From the NCBI GenBank assembly GCA_036675425.1, contig JAKFFB010000093.1, positions 1 to 45,623 of the forward strand: 45,623 bases of DNA, written 5' to 3'. The notes beneath the pieces are model-generated. The model had not been told where the DNA came from and ran no database searches. It was given only the letters and a program-made list of their open reading frames with translations. Within the stretch, counting starts at the first letter, position 1. Each line of letters begins with the position of its first letter. The translations under genes and the position numbers were made by a program. The stretch is from SCTD01 sp036675425 (GTDB lineage Bacteria > Actinomycetota > Actinomycetes > Mycobacteriales > SCTD01). Shown here one piece after another: positions 32,614 through 42,065 of the stretch.

Positions 32614-32970
32614 GTGAGCAGCCAACGACTGCGGACCTGCCTGATGGCCGCGGTCGCGACCGCGAGCCTCGCCGCCTGCGGGACCGACCAGCCCACCAAG
32701 CAGCTCGGCTACGAGGACGGCGTCGCGCCGGTCGAGGGGATCAGCCTGCTCGAGGGGCTGGGCCTCTACGTCCTGGCGCCGCTGTCGATCCTGCTGCTCA
32801 TCTTCGCGCTGGTGTGGCTGCCGGGCGTGGTGCGCAGCAGCCGCTACCGGCCGGGACGAGGGTGGACGGCCGCGCCGCTGTGGTTCGGCGGCCCGCAGGA
32901 CCCGGTGGCAGCGGTGGAGCAGGCAGAGGTCGGCGACGTGGTGAGGGGTGGCGCAAGTGGCGAGTGGTGA
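32614..32970 (+). CDS. Small lipoprotein with one membrane segment, CtaJ-like
   Basis: The 118-residue product has a lipoprotein signal with lipobox LAAC (Cys22). A membrane segment follows at about 50-70 (LYVLAPLSILLLIFALVWLP), and then the C-terminal RPGRGWTAAPLWFGGPQDP. From memory this pattern and its place next to DUF5130 and pepN match the mycobacterial protein described as cytochrome aa3 oxidase subunit CtaJ, but I cannot verify that here. If correct, it would sit in the terminal oxidase complex in the cytoplasmic membrane. It overlaps the next gene by 14 bases or slightly more. Confidence 0.7.
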   Translation: MSSQRLRTCLMAAVATASLAACGTDQPTKQLGYEDGVAPVEGISLLEGLGLYVLAPLSILLLIFALVWLPGVVRSSRYRPGRGWTAAPLWFGGPQDPVAAVEQAEVGDVVRGGASGEW

Positions 32971-33394
32971 CGGGCTCGACCCGCGTTCCCAGGAGCGCAT
33001 CGAGGCGGCCGTCCAGCGCGTCCGCGAGGAGAACGGCCTCGACGTCTCGGTGCTCGTCGGCGACCTGTCGCTCGACGACCTCTCGCAGTTCCGCGCCGCC
33101 TCCGAGCGGCTGCACGCCGCCCTCGGCGAGCGCAGCCCGTCCGCGGTCCTGATCGTCGTGGCCCCCGGCCAGCGGCGGGTCGAGATCGTGACCGGTCCGC
33201 AGGTGCGGCGCCGGGTCCCGGACCGCGTCAGCGCTCTCGCCGTGCTCGCGATGACCAGCGCCTTCCGCGGCGGTGACCTTCCCGGCGGGATCCTCGACGC
33301 CGTGCGCCAGATCGCCGACGCCGCCGGCCGCCGGCCGGCCCTGACGGCGGCCGAGCAGAAGTCCGCCGAGCTCGCCACCCGCGGCTCCCACTAG
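32957..33394 (+). CDS. DUF5130 (TPM-like) family protein
   Basis: The ~145-residue protein has the fold of small TPM-phosphatase-like domains: LDPRSQERIEAAVQRVREEN, LDVSVLVGDLSLDDLSQF, PSAVLIVVAPGQRRVEIVTG and PQVRRRVPDRVSALAVLAMT. It matches the actinobacterial family DUF5130, which includes Rv2468c next to pepN. The function is unknown, and it has no signal peptide. GTG 32957 has AGGGG at eight bases; GTG 32948 is an alternative. It is coupled to the CtaJ-like gene by overlap. Confidence 0.8.
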   Translation: MASGDGLDPRSQERIEAAVQRVREENGLDVSVLVGDLSLDDLSQFRAASERLHAALGERSPSAVLIVVAPGQRRVEIVTGPQVRRRVPDRVSALAVLAMTSAFRGGDLPGGILDAVRQIADAAGRRPALTAAEQKSAELATRGSH

Positions 33395-33403
33395 CGCCTT
33401 CTC

Positions 33404-33468
33404 GCACTACCCCGCTCGAACCGCGGGTCGGCTCCGCGTGCGACCCCGCGGTTCGAGCGGGGTAGTGC
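33404..33468. terminator. 24-bp inverted repeat between convergent genes
   Basis: Two perfect 24-base arms (33404-33427 and 33445-33468) enclose 17 bases, of which TCG and CGA could extend the stem past a one-base bulge. It fills the gap between DUF5130 and pepN and can act as a terminator in both directions. The stem is longer than a terminator needs. Together with the repeats at 38394 and 39321 it may be a member of a dispersed palindromic element class. Confidence 0.75.
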
Positions 33469-33487
33469 GCCCGGGCGTACGGCAGAT

Positions 33488-36028
33488 CTAGCTGGCGGCT
33501 GAGGCGTCCCTCGCGCGGGCCCGGAGCGAGCGGGCCACCCCGTCCCGTCCCTCGAGCAGCAGCCGCTCGAGCGCCGGCGGCACGTCGTTCGCGGCGAGGT
33601 AGGCGTCGGTGCGCTCCACCACGGCCGGCGACACGAGCAGCGACGGGTAGAGCCCGATCACGACGTTCTGCGCCATCTCGGCGGTACGGGTCTCCCACAC
33701 CGTGCCGACGGCCTCGAAGTACGGCTCGACGAACCGCTCGAGCAGCGGCAGCTGGTCGGCCGACCAGAAGCCGCCGATGATCGACGACTGCACGGCGTTC
33801 GGGACCGACTCGTCCTGCACCGCGAGGCGCCACGCCTCGTCCTTCGCGGCGTCGGTCGGCCGTGCGGCGCGGGCGGTCGCGGCGTGCCGCTCGCCGGCGG
33901 CGGTCGCGTCGCGGACCAGCTCGGCGTCGATCTCGGCGTCACCGGCGCGGCCGACGACGACCAGCCGGTGCAGCAGAGACCAGCGCAGGTCGGTGTCGAC
34001 GTCCAGCCCCGGCACGGTCGCGCTGCCGTCGAGCAGGCCGGCCAGCAGCGAGAGGTGCTCGTCGGACGACGCGACGGCGGCGAGCGCCCGCACCCACGCG
34101 AGCTGCAGGTCGCTGCCGGCCTCGGCCGCGAGCAGCGCGTCGTGCGCTGCCGACGCCAGCTGGGCGCGGCCGGTGGGGATCCACGACGGGTCGCTGAAGA
34201 GCGTGACCGCCGACTGCGCCTGGCGCAGCAGCGACTGCACGACGCCGATGTCGCTCTCGCGGCCGATGCCGTTCAGGACGGTCGCGACGTAGTCGCGCGC
34301 CGGCAGCTCTGCGTCGCGCGTCATGTCCCAGGCCGCCGACCAGCAGAGGGCTCGGGGGAGCGACTCGGCGAAGTCGCCGACGTGCTCGGTCAGCGTGCGC
34401 AGGGACCGCTCGTCGAGCCGGATCTTGGCGTAGGTGAGGTCGTCGTCGTTGACCAGCACGAGGTCCGGCTGCGGCCGGCCGACCATCGCCGGCACCTCGG
34501 TCTTGGCGCCGACGACGTCGAGCTCCTCGCGGTGCGTCCGCACCAGCTGCCCCTCGACCAGGTCGTAGCAGCCGACGGCGACGCGGTGCGAGCGCAGCGT
34601 CGGCCACTGCTCGGGCGCCTCCTGCGCGATCGAGAAGGACGTGAACACCCCGTCGCCGTCGGTGTCGAACGACGCCCGCAGCGTGTTGACCCCCGCCGTC
34701 TCCAGCCACTCGGCGGACCAGTCCGACAGGTCGCGCCCGCTGGCGGTCTCGAGCGCGCCGAGCAGGTCGCGCAGCTCGGTGTTGGCGTACTCGTGCGTGC
34801 GGAAGTAGCTGCCCAGCGCCGACAGGAAGGCGTCCTGGCCGACCCACGCCACGAGCTGCTTCAGCACGGAAGCGCCCTTGGCGTAGGTGATCCCGTCGAA
34901 GTTGACCTTCACCGCGTCGATGTCGGCGATGTCCGCGGCGATGGGGTGCGTCGACGGCAGCTGGTCCTGCCGGTAGGCCCACGTCTTCTCGGTGTTGGCG
35001 AACGTCGTCCAGCCGCGGGTGTAACGCGTGGCCTCGACCTGGGCGAGCACCGACATGTACGTCGCGAACGACTCGTTGAGCCAGAGGTCGTCCCACCAGC
35101 GCATCGTCACGAGGTCGCCGAACCACATGTGCGCCATCTCGTGCAGCACCGTCTCGGCGCGCCGCTCGTACGCCGCGTCGGTCACCTTGGACCGGAAGAC
35201 GTAGTCCTCGAGGAAGGTCACGGCGCCGGCGTTCTCCATCGCGCCGGCGTTGAACTCCGGCACGAACAGCTGGTCGTACTTCCCGAACGGGTAGCGGTAG
35301 CCGAAGACGCGGTGGAAGAAGTCGAAGCCCTGCTTGGTGACGGTGAACAGGTCGTCGGGGTCGAGGTGCTGGATCAGCGACCGGCGGCAGTAGATCCCGA
35401 GCGGGATGCCGTCGTGCTCGTCGTGAACGCTCGCGTAGGGGCCGGCGACCAGCGCGGTGATGTAGGTCGACATCCGCGGCGTCTCGGCGAAGGTCCAGCG
35501 GCCGCCCTCGTCGCTGCCCGCGCCGTTGCTGACGACGACCCAGTCCTCGGGCGCCTGCACGGTGAAGCGGAACGTCGCCTTGAGGTCGGGCTGGTCGAAG
35601 CAGGCGTACATCCGGTGCGCGTCGAAGGTCTCGAACTGCGTGTAGAGGTAGACCGAGCCGTCGACCGGGTCGACGAAGCGGTGCAGCCCCTCGCCGGTGC
35701 GCATGTAGGCGCCACGGGCGCGCACGACGAGCTCGTTCTCGGCGGCCAGACCGGTCAGCGTGATGCGGTTGCCGTCGAACGGCGCGTCGACGACCTCGCC
35801 GTTGAGGACGACCTCGTCGACCTGCGGCGCGGTCAGGTCGAGGTGCGTGCCGGCACCGGGCTCGCGGCACGTGAAGCGGATCGTCGACGTCGTCGCGAAG
35901 GTGCCCTCACCCGGCGCTCCGGACCCGTCCGTCAGGTCCAGGTGCACGTCGTAGGACGACACCGCGAGCAGTCCCGCGCGGGCTGCGGCCTCGTCGCGGG
36001 TGAGGTTGTTGGGGGCAGCGGACGTCAC
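33488..36028 (-). CDS. pepN: Aminopeptidase N (M1 metallopeptidase)
   Basis: The 846-residue protein is a full-length M1 aminopeptidase. The substrate motif GAMENAG starts at 262. Zinc is bound by HEMAH (His296, His300) and Glu319 in LNESFATY. The N-terminal beta domain starts YDVHLDLTDGSG, and the C-terminal ERAP1-like helical domain extends from about 520 to the end. It removes N-terminal residues from peptides in the cytoplasm. GTG 36028 is used, since the upstream frame lies over the divergent gene. The 69 bases to the DsbA-like gene must carry both promoters; they include the palindrome TGCATGCA. Confidence 0.97.
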   Translation of the reverse strand: MTSAAPNNLTRDEAAARAGLLAVSSYDVHLDLTDGSGAPGEGTFATTSTIRFTCREPGAGTHLDLTAPQVDEVVLNGEVVDAPFDGNRITLTGLAAENELVVRARGAYMRTGEGLHRFVDPVDGSVYLYTQFETFDAHRMYACFDQPDLKATFRFTVQAPEDWVVVSNGAGSDEGGRWTFAETPRMSTYITALVAGPYASVHDEHDGIPLGIYCRRSLIQHLDPDDLFTVTKQGFDFFHRVFGYRYPFGKYDQLFVPEFNAGAMENAGAVTFLEDYVFRSKVTDAAYERRAETVLHEMAHMWFGDLVTMRWWDDLWLNESFATYMSVLAQVEATRYTRGWTTFANTEKTWAYRQDQLPSTHPIAADIADIDAVKVNFDGITYAKGASVLKQLVAWVGQDAFLSALGSYFRTHEYANTELRDLLGALETASGRDLSDWSAEWLETAGVNTLRASFDTDGDGVFTSFSIAQEAPEQWPTLRSHRVAVGCYDLVEGQLVRTHREELDVVGAKTEVPAMVGRPQPDLVLVNDDDLTYAKIRLDERSLRTLTEHVGDFAESLPRALCWSAAWDMTRDAELPARDYVATVLNGIGRESDIGVVQSLLRQAQSAVTLFSDPSWIPTGRAQLASAAHDALLAAEAGSDLQLAWVRALAAVASSDEHLSLLAGLLDGSATVPGLDVDTDLRWSLLHRLVVVGRAGDAEIDAELVRDATAAGERHAATARAARPTDAAKDEAWRLAVQDESVPNAVQSSIIGGFWSADQLPLLERFVEPYFEAVGTVWETRTAEMAQNVVIGLYPSLLVSPAVVERTDAYLAANDVPPALERLLLEGRDGVARSLRARARDASAAS

Positions 36029-36097
36029 GACAGGAGTGTTCCATGCAGGGGTGGGCCGGTTGGCCGCGACACCTGTTGTGCATGCAATCATTGAGGC

Positions 36098-36703
36098 ATG
36101 GCTGATCGCGCGCAGATCGACTTCTGGTTCGACCCGCTCTGCCCGTGGGCGTGGATCACCTCGCGCTGGGTTCTCGAGGTCGAGGAGGTGCGCCCCGTCG
36201 AGGTCTCGTGGCACGTGATGAGCCTCGCCGTCCTGAACGACGGCCGCGACCTCCCGGCCGAGTACGTCGAGATGATGAAGCTGGGGTGGGGCCCGGTGCG
36301 CGTCTGCATCGCTGCCGAGCAGCTGGGTCTCGACCTGCTGCCGCTCTACACGGCCTACGGCGAGCTGCTGCACCACAAGAAGGTCGAGCTGTCCGAGCCG
36401 CATCTGCACGAGACGGCGCTGGAGGCAGCGGGCTACCCCGTCGAGCTGGCCAAGGCGGCCGAGGACGACGCGTACGACGAGGGCCTGCGCGCCAGCCACC
36501 ACCGCGGCATGGACCCGGTCGGGATGGACGTCGGCACCCCCGTCATCCACGTCGACGGCGTCGCGTTCTTCGGGCCGGTGCTGTCACGGATCCCGCGCGG
36601 CGAGGACGCCGGCCGGGTGTGGGACGGCGCACGGCTGCTCGCCGGCTACCCGCACTTCTACGAGCTGAAGCGGACCCGTACGGAGGGTCCGGTCTTCGAC
36701 TGA
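36098..36703 (+). CDS. Rv2466c-type DsbA-family protein (mycothiol-dependent nitroreductase family) with CPWA active site
   Basis: The 201-residue protein is a thioredoxin-fold DsbA-family member. ADRAQIDFWFDPLCPWAWIT opens it, and VEVSWHVMSLAVLNDGRDLP, LRASHHRGMDPVGMDVGTP and FGPVLSRIPRGEDAGRVWDG follow, all close to Mycobacterium Rv2466c. Rv2466c has CPWC; here the motif is CPWA (Cys15, Ala18), so the resolving cysteine is absent. A mechanism using mycothiol to resolve the mixed disulfide is still possible. The protein lacks a signal peptide and is cytoplasmic. It is divergent from pepN, as in Mycobacterium. Confidence 0.93.
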   Translation: MADRAQIDFWFDPLCPWAWITSRWVLEVEEVRPVEVSWHVMSLAVLNDGRDLPAEYVEMMKLGWGPVRVCIAAEQLGLDLLPLYTAYGELLHHKKVELSEPHLHETALEAAGYPVELAKAAEDDAYDEGLRASHHRGMDPVGMDVGTPVIHVDGVAFFGPVLSRIPRGEDAGRVWDGARLLAGYPHFYELKRTRTEGPVFD

Positions 36704-36734
36704 CAAGCGGTGTGGCCTGGGTCACACTCGCCGC

Positions 36735-36896
36735 ATGGACGTCTACTGGTCGATCGAGCACTGCGGCTGGGTCCCCTGCCGCGGGCCTGCGGACCCGCTC
36801 GCCACGACCTGGCCGGTCGAGGCCGAGCCCGAGGCCGCGCCGGTCGCGGAGGTGCCGCAGCAGCGGGTCGACACGGCGGTGCCCGCCGACCGCTGA
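36735..36896 (+). CDS. Small hypothetical protein (53 residues)
   Basis: A 54-codon frame starts MDVYWSIEHCGWVPCRGPAD and continues with an acidic, Pro/Ala-rich tail ending VDTAVPADR. The Cys-Gly-Trp-Val-x-Cys pattern could bind a metal or form a disulfide. There is no strong ribosome site, and the gene lies between the Rv2466c-like and the aldehyde dehydrogenase genes in the same direction. Codon third positions are G/C-rich, as in its neighbours. No family is recognised, and it may be a chance frame. Confidence 0.45.
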   Translation: MDVYWSIEHCGWVPCRGPADPLATTWPVEAEPEAAPVAEVPQQRVDTAVPADR

Positions 36897-36951
36897 GACA
36901 GCCGCACGTACTGTCGGAGGACTCGTACACCGCCGGACTCCGGGAGCTCTC

Positions 36952-38370
<1,419 letters not shown>

Positions 38371-38393
38371 GCCGGGTCCGCCCGCCATCGCTT

Positions 38394-38458
38394 GTGATCC
38401 ACGCGGAAGTTCAGGTGAATCTGCTCGGGAGATCCACCTCAGGATCCGCGTGGATCAC
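38394..38458. terminator. Long interrupted hairpin between convergent genes
   Basis: Perfect 14-base arms GTGATCCACGCGGA (38394-38407) and TCCGCGTGGATCAC (38445-38458) enclose a 37-base interior. That interior contains a second imperfect pair (CAGGTGAATC and GATCCACCT). It separates the aldehyde dehydrogenase stop from the convergent DUF429 stop at 38469. It can terminate both transcripts, but it is larger than usual. Confidence 0.65.
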
Positions 38459-38468
38459 GCGGATTCCC

Positions 38469-39128
38469 TCAGACGACGATGCGCATGGGGGTGCCGAGGG
38501 CGTCGGTCTCGTCGCCGAGGACCTCGGCCTCGCCGCGGGCCCAGCGGAGGGCGGTCCAGGTGCAGGCCAGCGCGTCGAGGCAGTCGTCCGGCTGGGCACG
38601 GCCCGGGAGGGGTGACGGCAGGTCGAGGTCGGGGAGCCAGCTTCGCAGGACCTCCAGTCGCGCGAGCCGTCCCGCGAGGGTGCGCTTCGGGGGCAGCGGT
38701 CGGCCGCCGAGGCGGCGGAGGGAGACCTCCGGGTGCACCTCGATGACGTCGTCGCGGGCGCGTACGAGGGCGTCGACCTCGGCGACCTTGTCCAGGATGT
38801 GGAAGGTCTGGATGCTCACGCCGACCGAGCCGGCCGCGCGCGACAGGCGGGTCGCCTCGGGCTGCGACCCCGCCTCGAGCACCGCCCGCGGCGGAACGAG
38901 GAAGACCGAGGAGCGCTGAGCCCCGAGCTGGGCCCGGGCCTCGACGTCGGCGCGGCGGCGCTCTCCCGCGGTGGGCAGCCCGATCGGGATGTCCACGGCC
39001 ACCACCGACGCCCCGATCGCGAGCATCGACGAGAAGCTGCCGGTGTGCCAGGTGATCCCGCCGTCGCGGACCAGCGCGCCGACCCAGCCGCCCGGGCAGC
39101 CGTCCACACCCAGCACCCCGGCCGCCAT
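38469..39128 (-). CDS. DUF429 family protein (predicted RNase H-like nuclease)
   Basis: From ATG 39128 the protein has 219 residues. The N-terminal GVLGVDGCPGGWVGALVRDG and VVAVDIPIGLP are the acidic strands of the RNase H-like fold seen in DUF429. SSVFLVPPRAVL, SIQTFHILDKVAEVDALVR and VIEVHPEVSLRRLGG are further family motifs, and DDCLDALACTWTALRWARGE is the last acidic helix. Catalytic Asp residues appear present. The biological substrate is unknown. The frame continues upstream over 138 codons but shows no family sequence there. Confidence 0.88.
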   Translation of the reverse strand: MAAGVLGVDGCPGGWVGALVRDGGITWHTGSFSSMLAIGASVVAVDIPIGLPTAGERRRADVEARAQLGAQRSSVFLVPPRAVLEAGSQPEATRLSRAAGSVGVSIQTFHILDKVAEVDALVRARDDVIEVHPEVSLRRLGGRPLPPKRTLAGRLARLEVLRSWLPDLDLPSPLPGRAQPDDCLDALACTWTALRWARGEAEVLGDETDALGTPMRIVV

Positions 39129-39540
39129 CCGCTCAGCCTGCCCGGCGCGCGGATGATCACGCCACGCGCCGGACTGACGGCGGGAGTCCGCGGGAGCAAC
39201 CACGTGCACCTCGCGCTGCAGCCGCTCCGTCAGGCCAGGTCCGCCGCGGCACTGCCCGGCACCCGCCACGAGGTGCACGTGCTTCCTCCCGGCCGGACGC
39301 CTGGCCCCCGCCACTCCTCCCCGGACTTCCACCGTCCACCTGTCCCGGCTGACCGGGCACCTCCCGCGTGCGCCGCACGCGCGGACCCCGGACTGGACGG
39401 TGGAAGTCCGGTGGAGCGAGGCCTGCCCCCTGGCCGAGCCGGCGCCGAAGATCGGTTGTGGAGAACGCGCGGGGCTGACCCCGGGCTGACGCCGCGACCC
39501 CACCACCGGAGCCCACCACCGGACCCGGCAGACTGGCCGC
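39129..39540. repeat. Gene-free 412-base interval with two long inverted repeats
   Basis: No gene is visible between the divergent DUF429 and rpiB genes. The interval holds CACGTGCACCTCG (39201-39213) paired with CGAGGTGCACGTG (39269-39281). Flanking GGGAG and CTCCC could extend that pair past an internal loop. It also holds a perfect 18-bp pair, 39321-39338 with 39394-39411, with the arm CCGGACTTCCACCGTCCA. Both have large interiors of 55 bases. The rpiB and DUF429 promoters must also lie here. The pairs could be remnants of small palindromic mobile elements or structured RNA leaders. Confidence 0.6.
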
Positions 39541-40005
39541 ATGCGCGTGCACCTGGGGTCCGACCACGCCGGCTTCGAGCTGAAGGAGGCGATCGTCCGC
39601 CGCCTGACCGAGCTCGGCCACGAGCCGGTCGACCACGGGCCGAGCGAGTACGTCGCGACCGACGACTACCCGCCCTTCGTGCTGCGCGCCGCGGAGGGTG
39701 CCGCGAAGGACCCCGGCAGCGTCGGCGTCGTCCTCGGCGGGTCCGGCAACGGCGAGGCGATCGCGGCCAACAAGGTCAAGGGGATCCGCTGCGCCCTCGC
39801 GTGGAGCGAGGAGACGGCCCGGCTCGCCCGCGAGCACAACGACGCCAACGTGGTCAGCCTCGGCGCGCGCATGCACGACGAGGACACCGCGCTGGGCATC
39901 CTCGAGGCGTTCCTCGACACCGCCTACAGCGGCGACGAGCGGCACACCCGCCGGATCGGCATGCTGACCGAGTACGAGACCAGCGGCCAGCTGCCCCCCA
40001 CGTAG
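39541..40005 (+). CDS. rpiB: Ribose-5-phosphate isomerase B
   Basis: The 154-residue protein is an RpiB/LacAB-family isomerase that interconverts ribose 5-phosphate and ribulose 5-phosphate. It starts MRVHLGSDHAGFELKEAIV, with the base Asp8-His9 region, and has GVVLGGSGNGEAIAANKVKG. This glycine loop has Glu72 in the place used by the actinobacterial enzyme instead of the Cys of Escherichia coli RpiB. CALAWSEETARLAREHNDAN and VVSLGARMHDEDTAL complete the fold. It lies 13 bases before nei, the same pair as in Mycobacterium (Rv2465c-Rv2464c). Confidence 0.96.
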   Translation: MRVHLGSDHAGFELKEAIVRRLTELGHEPVDHGPSEYVATDDYPPFVLRAAEGAAKDPGSVGVVLGGSGNGEAIAANKVKGIRCALAWSEETARLAREHNDANVVSLGARMHDEDTALGILEAFLDTAYSGDERHTRRIGMLTEYETSGQLPPT

Positions 40006-40018
40006 AAGGAGCGCCCCC

Positions 40019-40816
40019 TTGCCCGAGGGGCACACGATCCACCGGCTCGCCCGGGACCACACCCCCCTGCTGCAGGGGAAGGCCGTACGAGCGGCCAGCC
40101 CTCAGGGGCGCTTCGCCGAGGGCGCCGCGCTGCTCGACGGCCGTGTCCTGGAGCGGGTCCAGCCGTACGGCAAGCACCTGTTCTACGTCTTCGGCGGGCA
40201 GCAGATCCTGCACGTCCACCTCGGGCTCTACGGCGGCTGGCAGAGCGGCAGGCACCCGGCGCCGGATCCGAAGGGGGCGCTGCGGCTGCGGCTGCAGACC
40301 GACGAGCACTGGCTCGACCTGCGCGGTCCGACCGCGTGCGAGATCCACACGCCCGCCGACCGCGACGCCGTGCTGGCCCGGCTCGGGCCCGACCCGCTGC
40401 AGAAGCGGCCCGACCCGGAGCCGGCCTGGAAGAAGGTGACCCGCAGCCGGACCGCGGTGGGGGCGCTGCTGATGGACCAGTCGGTGCTCGCCGGCGTCGG
40501 CAACGTCTACCGGGCCGAGGCGCTCTACCGCGCCGGCCTCAGCCCGTTCCGGCCCGGCCGCGAGGTGCCCGAGCCGACCTGGCGGGCGATGTGGGACGAC
40601 CTCGTCGTCCTGCTGCGCGCCGGGGTCCGCGCCGGCCACATCGTGACGACGCACCGCGAGGACCGTGACCGGCGCAGCGGCCCGCCCCGGCGGGAGGACC
40701 GCTTCTACGTCTACCGCCGTACCGGCCTGCCCTGCCGCCGGTGCGGGACCGAGGTCCGGACCGAGGTCATGGTCGGCCGCAACCTCTACTGGTGCCCGGC
40801 CTGCCAGCCCACCTAG
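40019..40816 (+). CDS. nei: Fpg/Nei-family DNA glycosylase/AP lyase
   Basis: The 265-residue protein starts at a TTG codon, so that after removal of the initiator methionine Pro is N-terminal, as the mechanism requires (PEGHTIHRLA, Pro and Glu catalytic). The helix-two-turn-helix is seen in LMDQSVLAGVGNVYRAEALY. The C-terminal zinc finger has two Cys pairs (PCRRCG and YWCPACQ). It removes oxidised bases and cuts the abasic strand. It matches the Nei2 group with rpiB synteny as in Mycobacterium Rv2464c. AGAAGGAG lies upstream of the TTG. Its stop shares CTAG with the convergent acetyltransferase. Confidence 0.94.
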   Translation: MPEGHTIHRLARDHTPLLQGKAVRAASPQGRFAEGAALLDGRVLERVQPYGKHLFYVFGGQQILHVHLGLYGGWQSGRHPAPDPKGALRLRLQTDEHWLDLRGPTACEIHTPADRDAVLARLGPDPLQKRPDPEPAWKKVTRSRTAVGALLMDQSVLAGVGNVYRAEALYRAGLSPFRPGREVPEPTWRAMWDDLVVLLRAGVRAGHIVTTHREDRDRRSGPPRREDRFYVYRRTGLPCRRCGTEVRTEVMVGRNLYWCPACQPT

Positions 40817-42000
40817 AAGACCTGCGGGCACCAGGGCGCGCCCTCGAGCGGCCCGAACGCGGTCGTCGCCCGCGACAGCGCACCCGGCGTCAGCTCTGCC
40901 ACCGAGCGCGACCGCAGCGGCGTCCCGCCGAGGTAGGCCGCTCCGAGGTCCGAGACGTCGGCGCGCAGGTCCGGCGCGTCGCCCGTCGCCTCGCAGGTGG
41001 CCCCGTCGCGACCGCCGGCGAGCCGCCACCGCCCGGCGTTCCACGGGCACCGGTCGTCGACCACCTCGAGCACCACGTCGACGTCGGCGGCGTAGCGGCG
41101 CGCCGTCAGCGCGGCCGGCACGTCGACCAGCCGGACGTGCAGCCCGTCGGTCAGGGTCGGCCGGGCCAGCCGCGGCTCGGCGAGCAGGTCGGTCAGCAGC
41201 GGCCCGTCCGGCGGGGCGGCGAAGACCTGCACCTTCTCCATCAGGTCGAGGTCGAGCAGGTGCCGCCAGACCCGCGCGCCGCCCTCGGGCGTCGCCGCGA
41301 CGACCTCGCGCACGCGCACCTCGCCGGCGGGCAGGCCGTCCTGCCAGCGCAGCGCGGTGGAGTAGAGCGCGTACGCCCCCTCGGCCAGCACGCACTCCAG
41401 CGGGCTGCCGCCCTCGCGCCGGTGGTCGGGGTCGTGCAGCCGGAAGCCCCACCAGGCGTCGTCGCGCGCCGGGAAGCCGGCCGTGCGCGCGGCTGCCGCG
41501 TCGTACACCGCTCGCACCTCCGGGGAGCCGGGGTCGACGAGCCGCAGCCCGCCGGGCTCGACCGGGGAGCGGAAGGCGGCCCCGCGGCGGACGTTCAGCC
41601 CGAGCCGCCACGACGCCGCGCCGTAGCCGTAGCGGCCGTAGATCGCCGCCTCGGTCGCCCAGAGCGCGGCGACCGCCGTGCCCTCGGCGTGCAGGTCGGC
41701 CAGCTGCCGGCGCATCAGCTCGCCGAGCAGGCCCTGCCGCCGGTAGGTCGGCAGCACGCTCACCCAGGTCACCCCCGCGACCGGGATCGGCCCGCCGGGC
41801 ACGGTCATCGAGAAGGCGAAGGAGCCGGCCGTCGCGACGGGCTCGCTGCCGTCGAAGCCGGCGTAGAACCGGCCCGGGTCGACGGTGGAGAGCTCCGCCC
41901 GGGTGTCCTCGGGGTGGGGCGCGTTGCCGAAGGCGCGCTCCAGGGCGAGGAACGCCGGCTCGAGGGTCGTGGGGTCCAGCACGCGCACGTCGACGGTCAT
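40813..42000 (-). CDS. Eis-like GNAT N-acetyltransferase
   Basis: The 395-residue protein has the three-part layout of Eis proteins. A first GNAT domain (VAGVTWVSVLPTYRRQGLLG, with the acetyl-CoA loop RRQGLLG, and LWATEAAIYGRYGYG) is followed by a second GNAT-like domain (about 160-290) and a C-terminal sterol-carrier-like domain (RWRLAGGRDGATCEATGDAP and DLGAAYLGGTPLRSRSVAEL). The C-terminal carboxylate follows CPQVF, as is typical. Mycobacterium Eis acetylates aminoglycosides and proteins; activity on antibiotics here is untested. It is divergent from the SpoIIE gene across 65 bases. Confidence 0.93.
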   Translation of the reverse strand: MTVDVRVLDPTTLEPAFLALERAFGNAPHPEDTRAELSTVDPGRFYAGFDGSEPVATAGSFAFSMTVPGGPIPVAGVTWVSVLPTYRRQGLLGELMRRQLADLHAEGTAVAALWATEAAIYGRYGYGAASWRLGLNVRRGAAFRSPVEPGGLRLVDPGSPEVRAVYDAAAARTAGFPARDDAWWGFRLHDPDHRREGGSPLECVLAEGAYALYSTALRWQDGLPAGEVRVREVVAATPEGGARVWRHLLDLDLMEKVQVFAAPPDGPLLTDLLAEPRLARPTLTDGLHVRLVDVPAALTARRYAADVDVVLEVVDDRCPWNAGRWRLAGGRDGATCEATGDAPDLRADVSDLGAAYLGGTPLRSRSVAELTPGALSRATTAFGPLEGAPWCPQVF

Positions 42001-42065
42001 CCGGCGATGATGGCCCCGCCGCGCGCACCTGCGCGCCTGCTTTACCGGACGCTAGCCTCCGGCGG

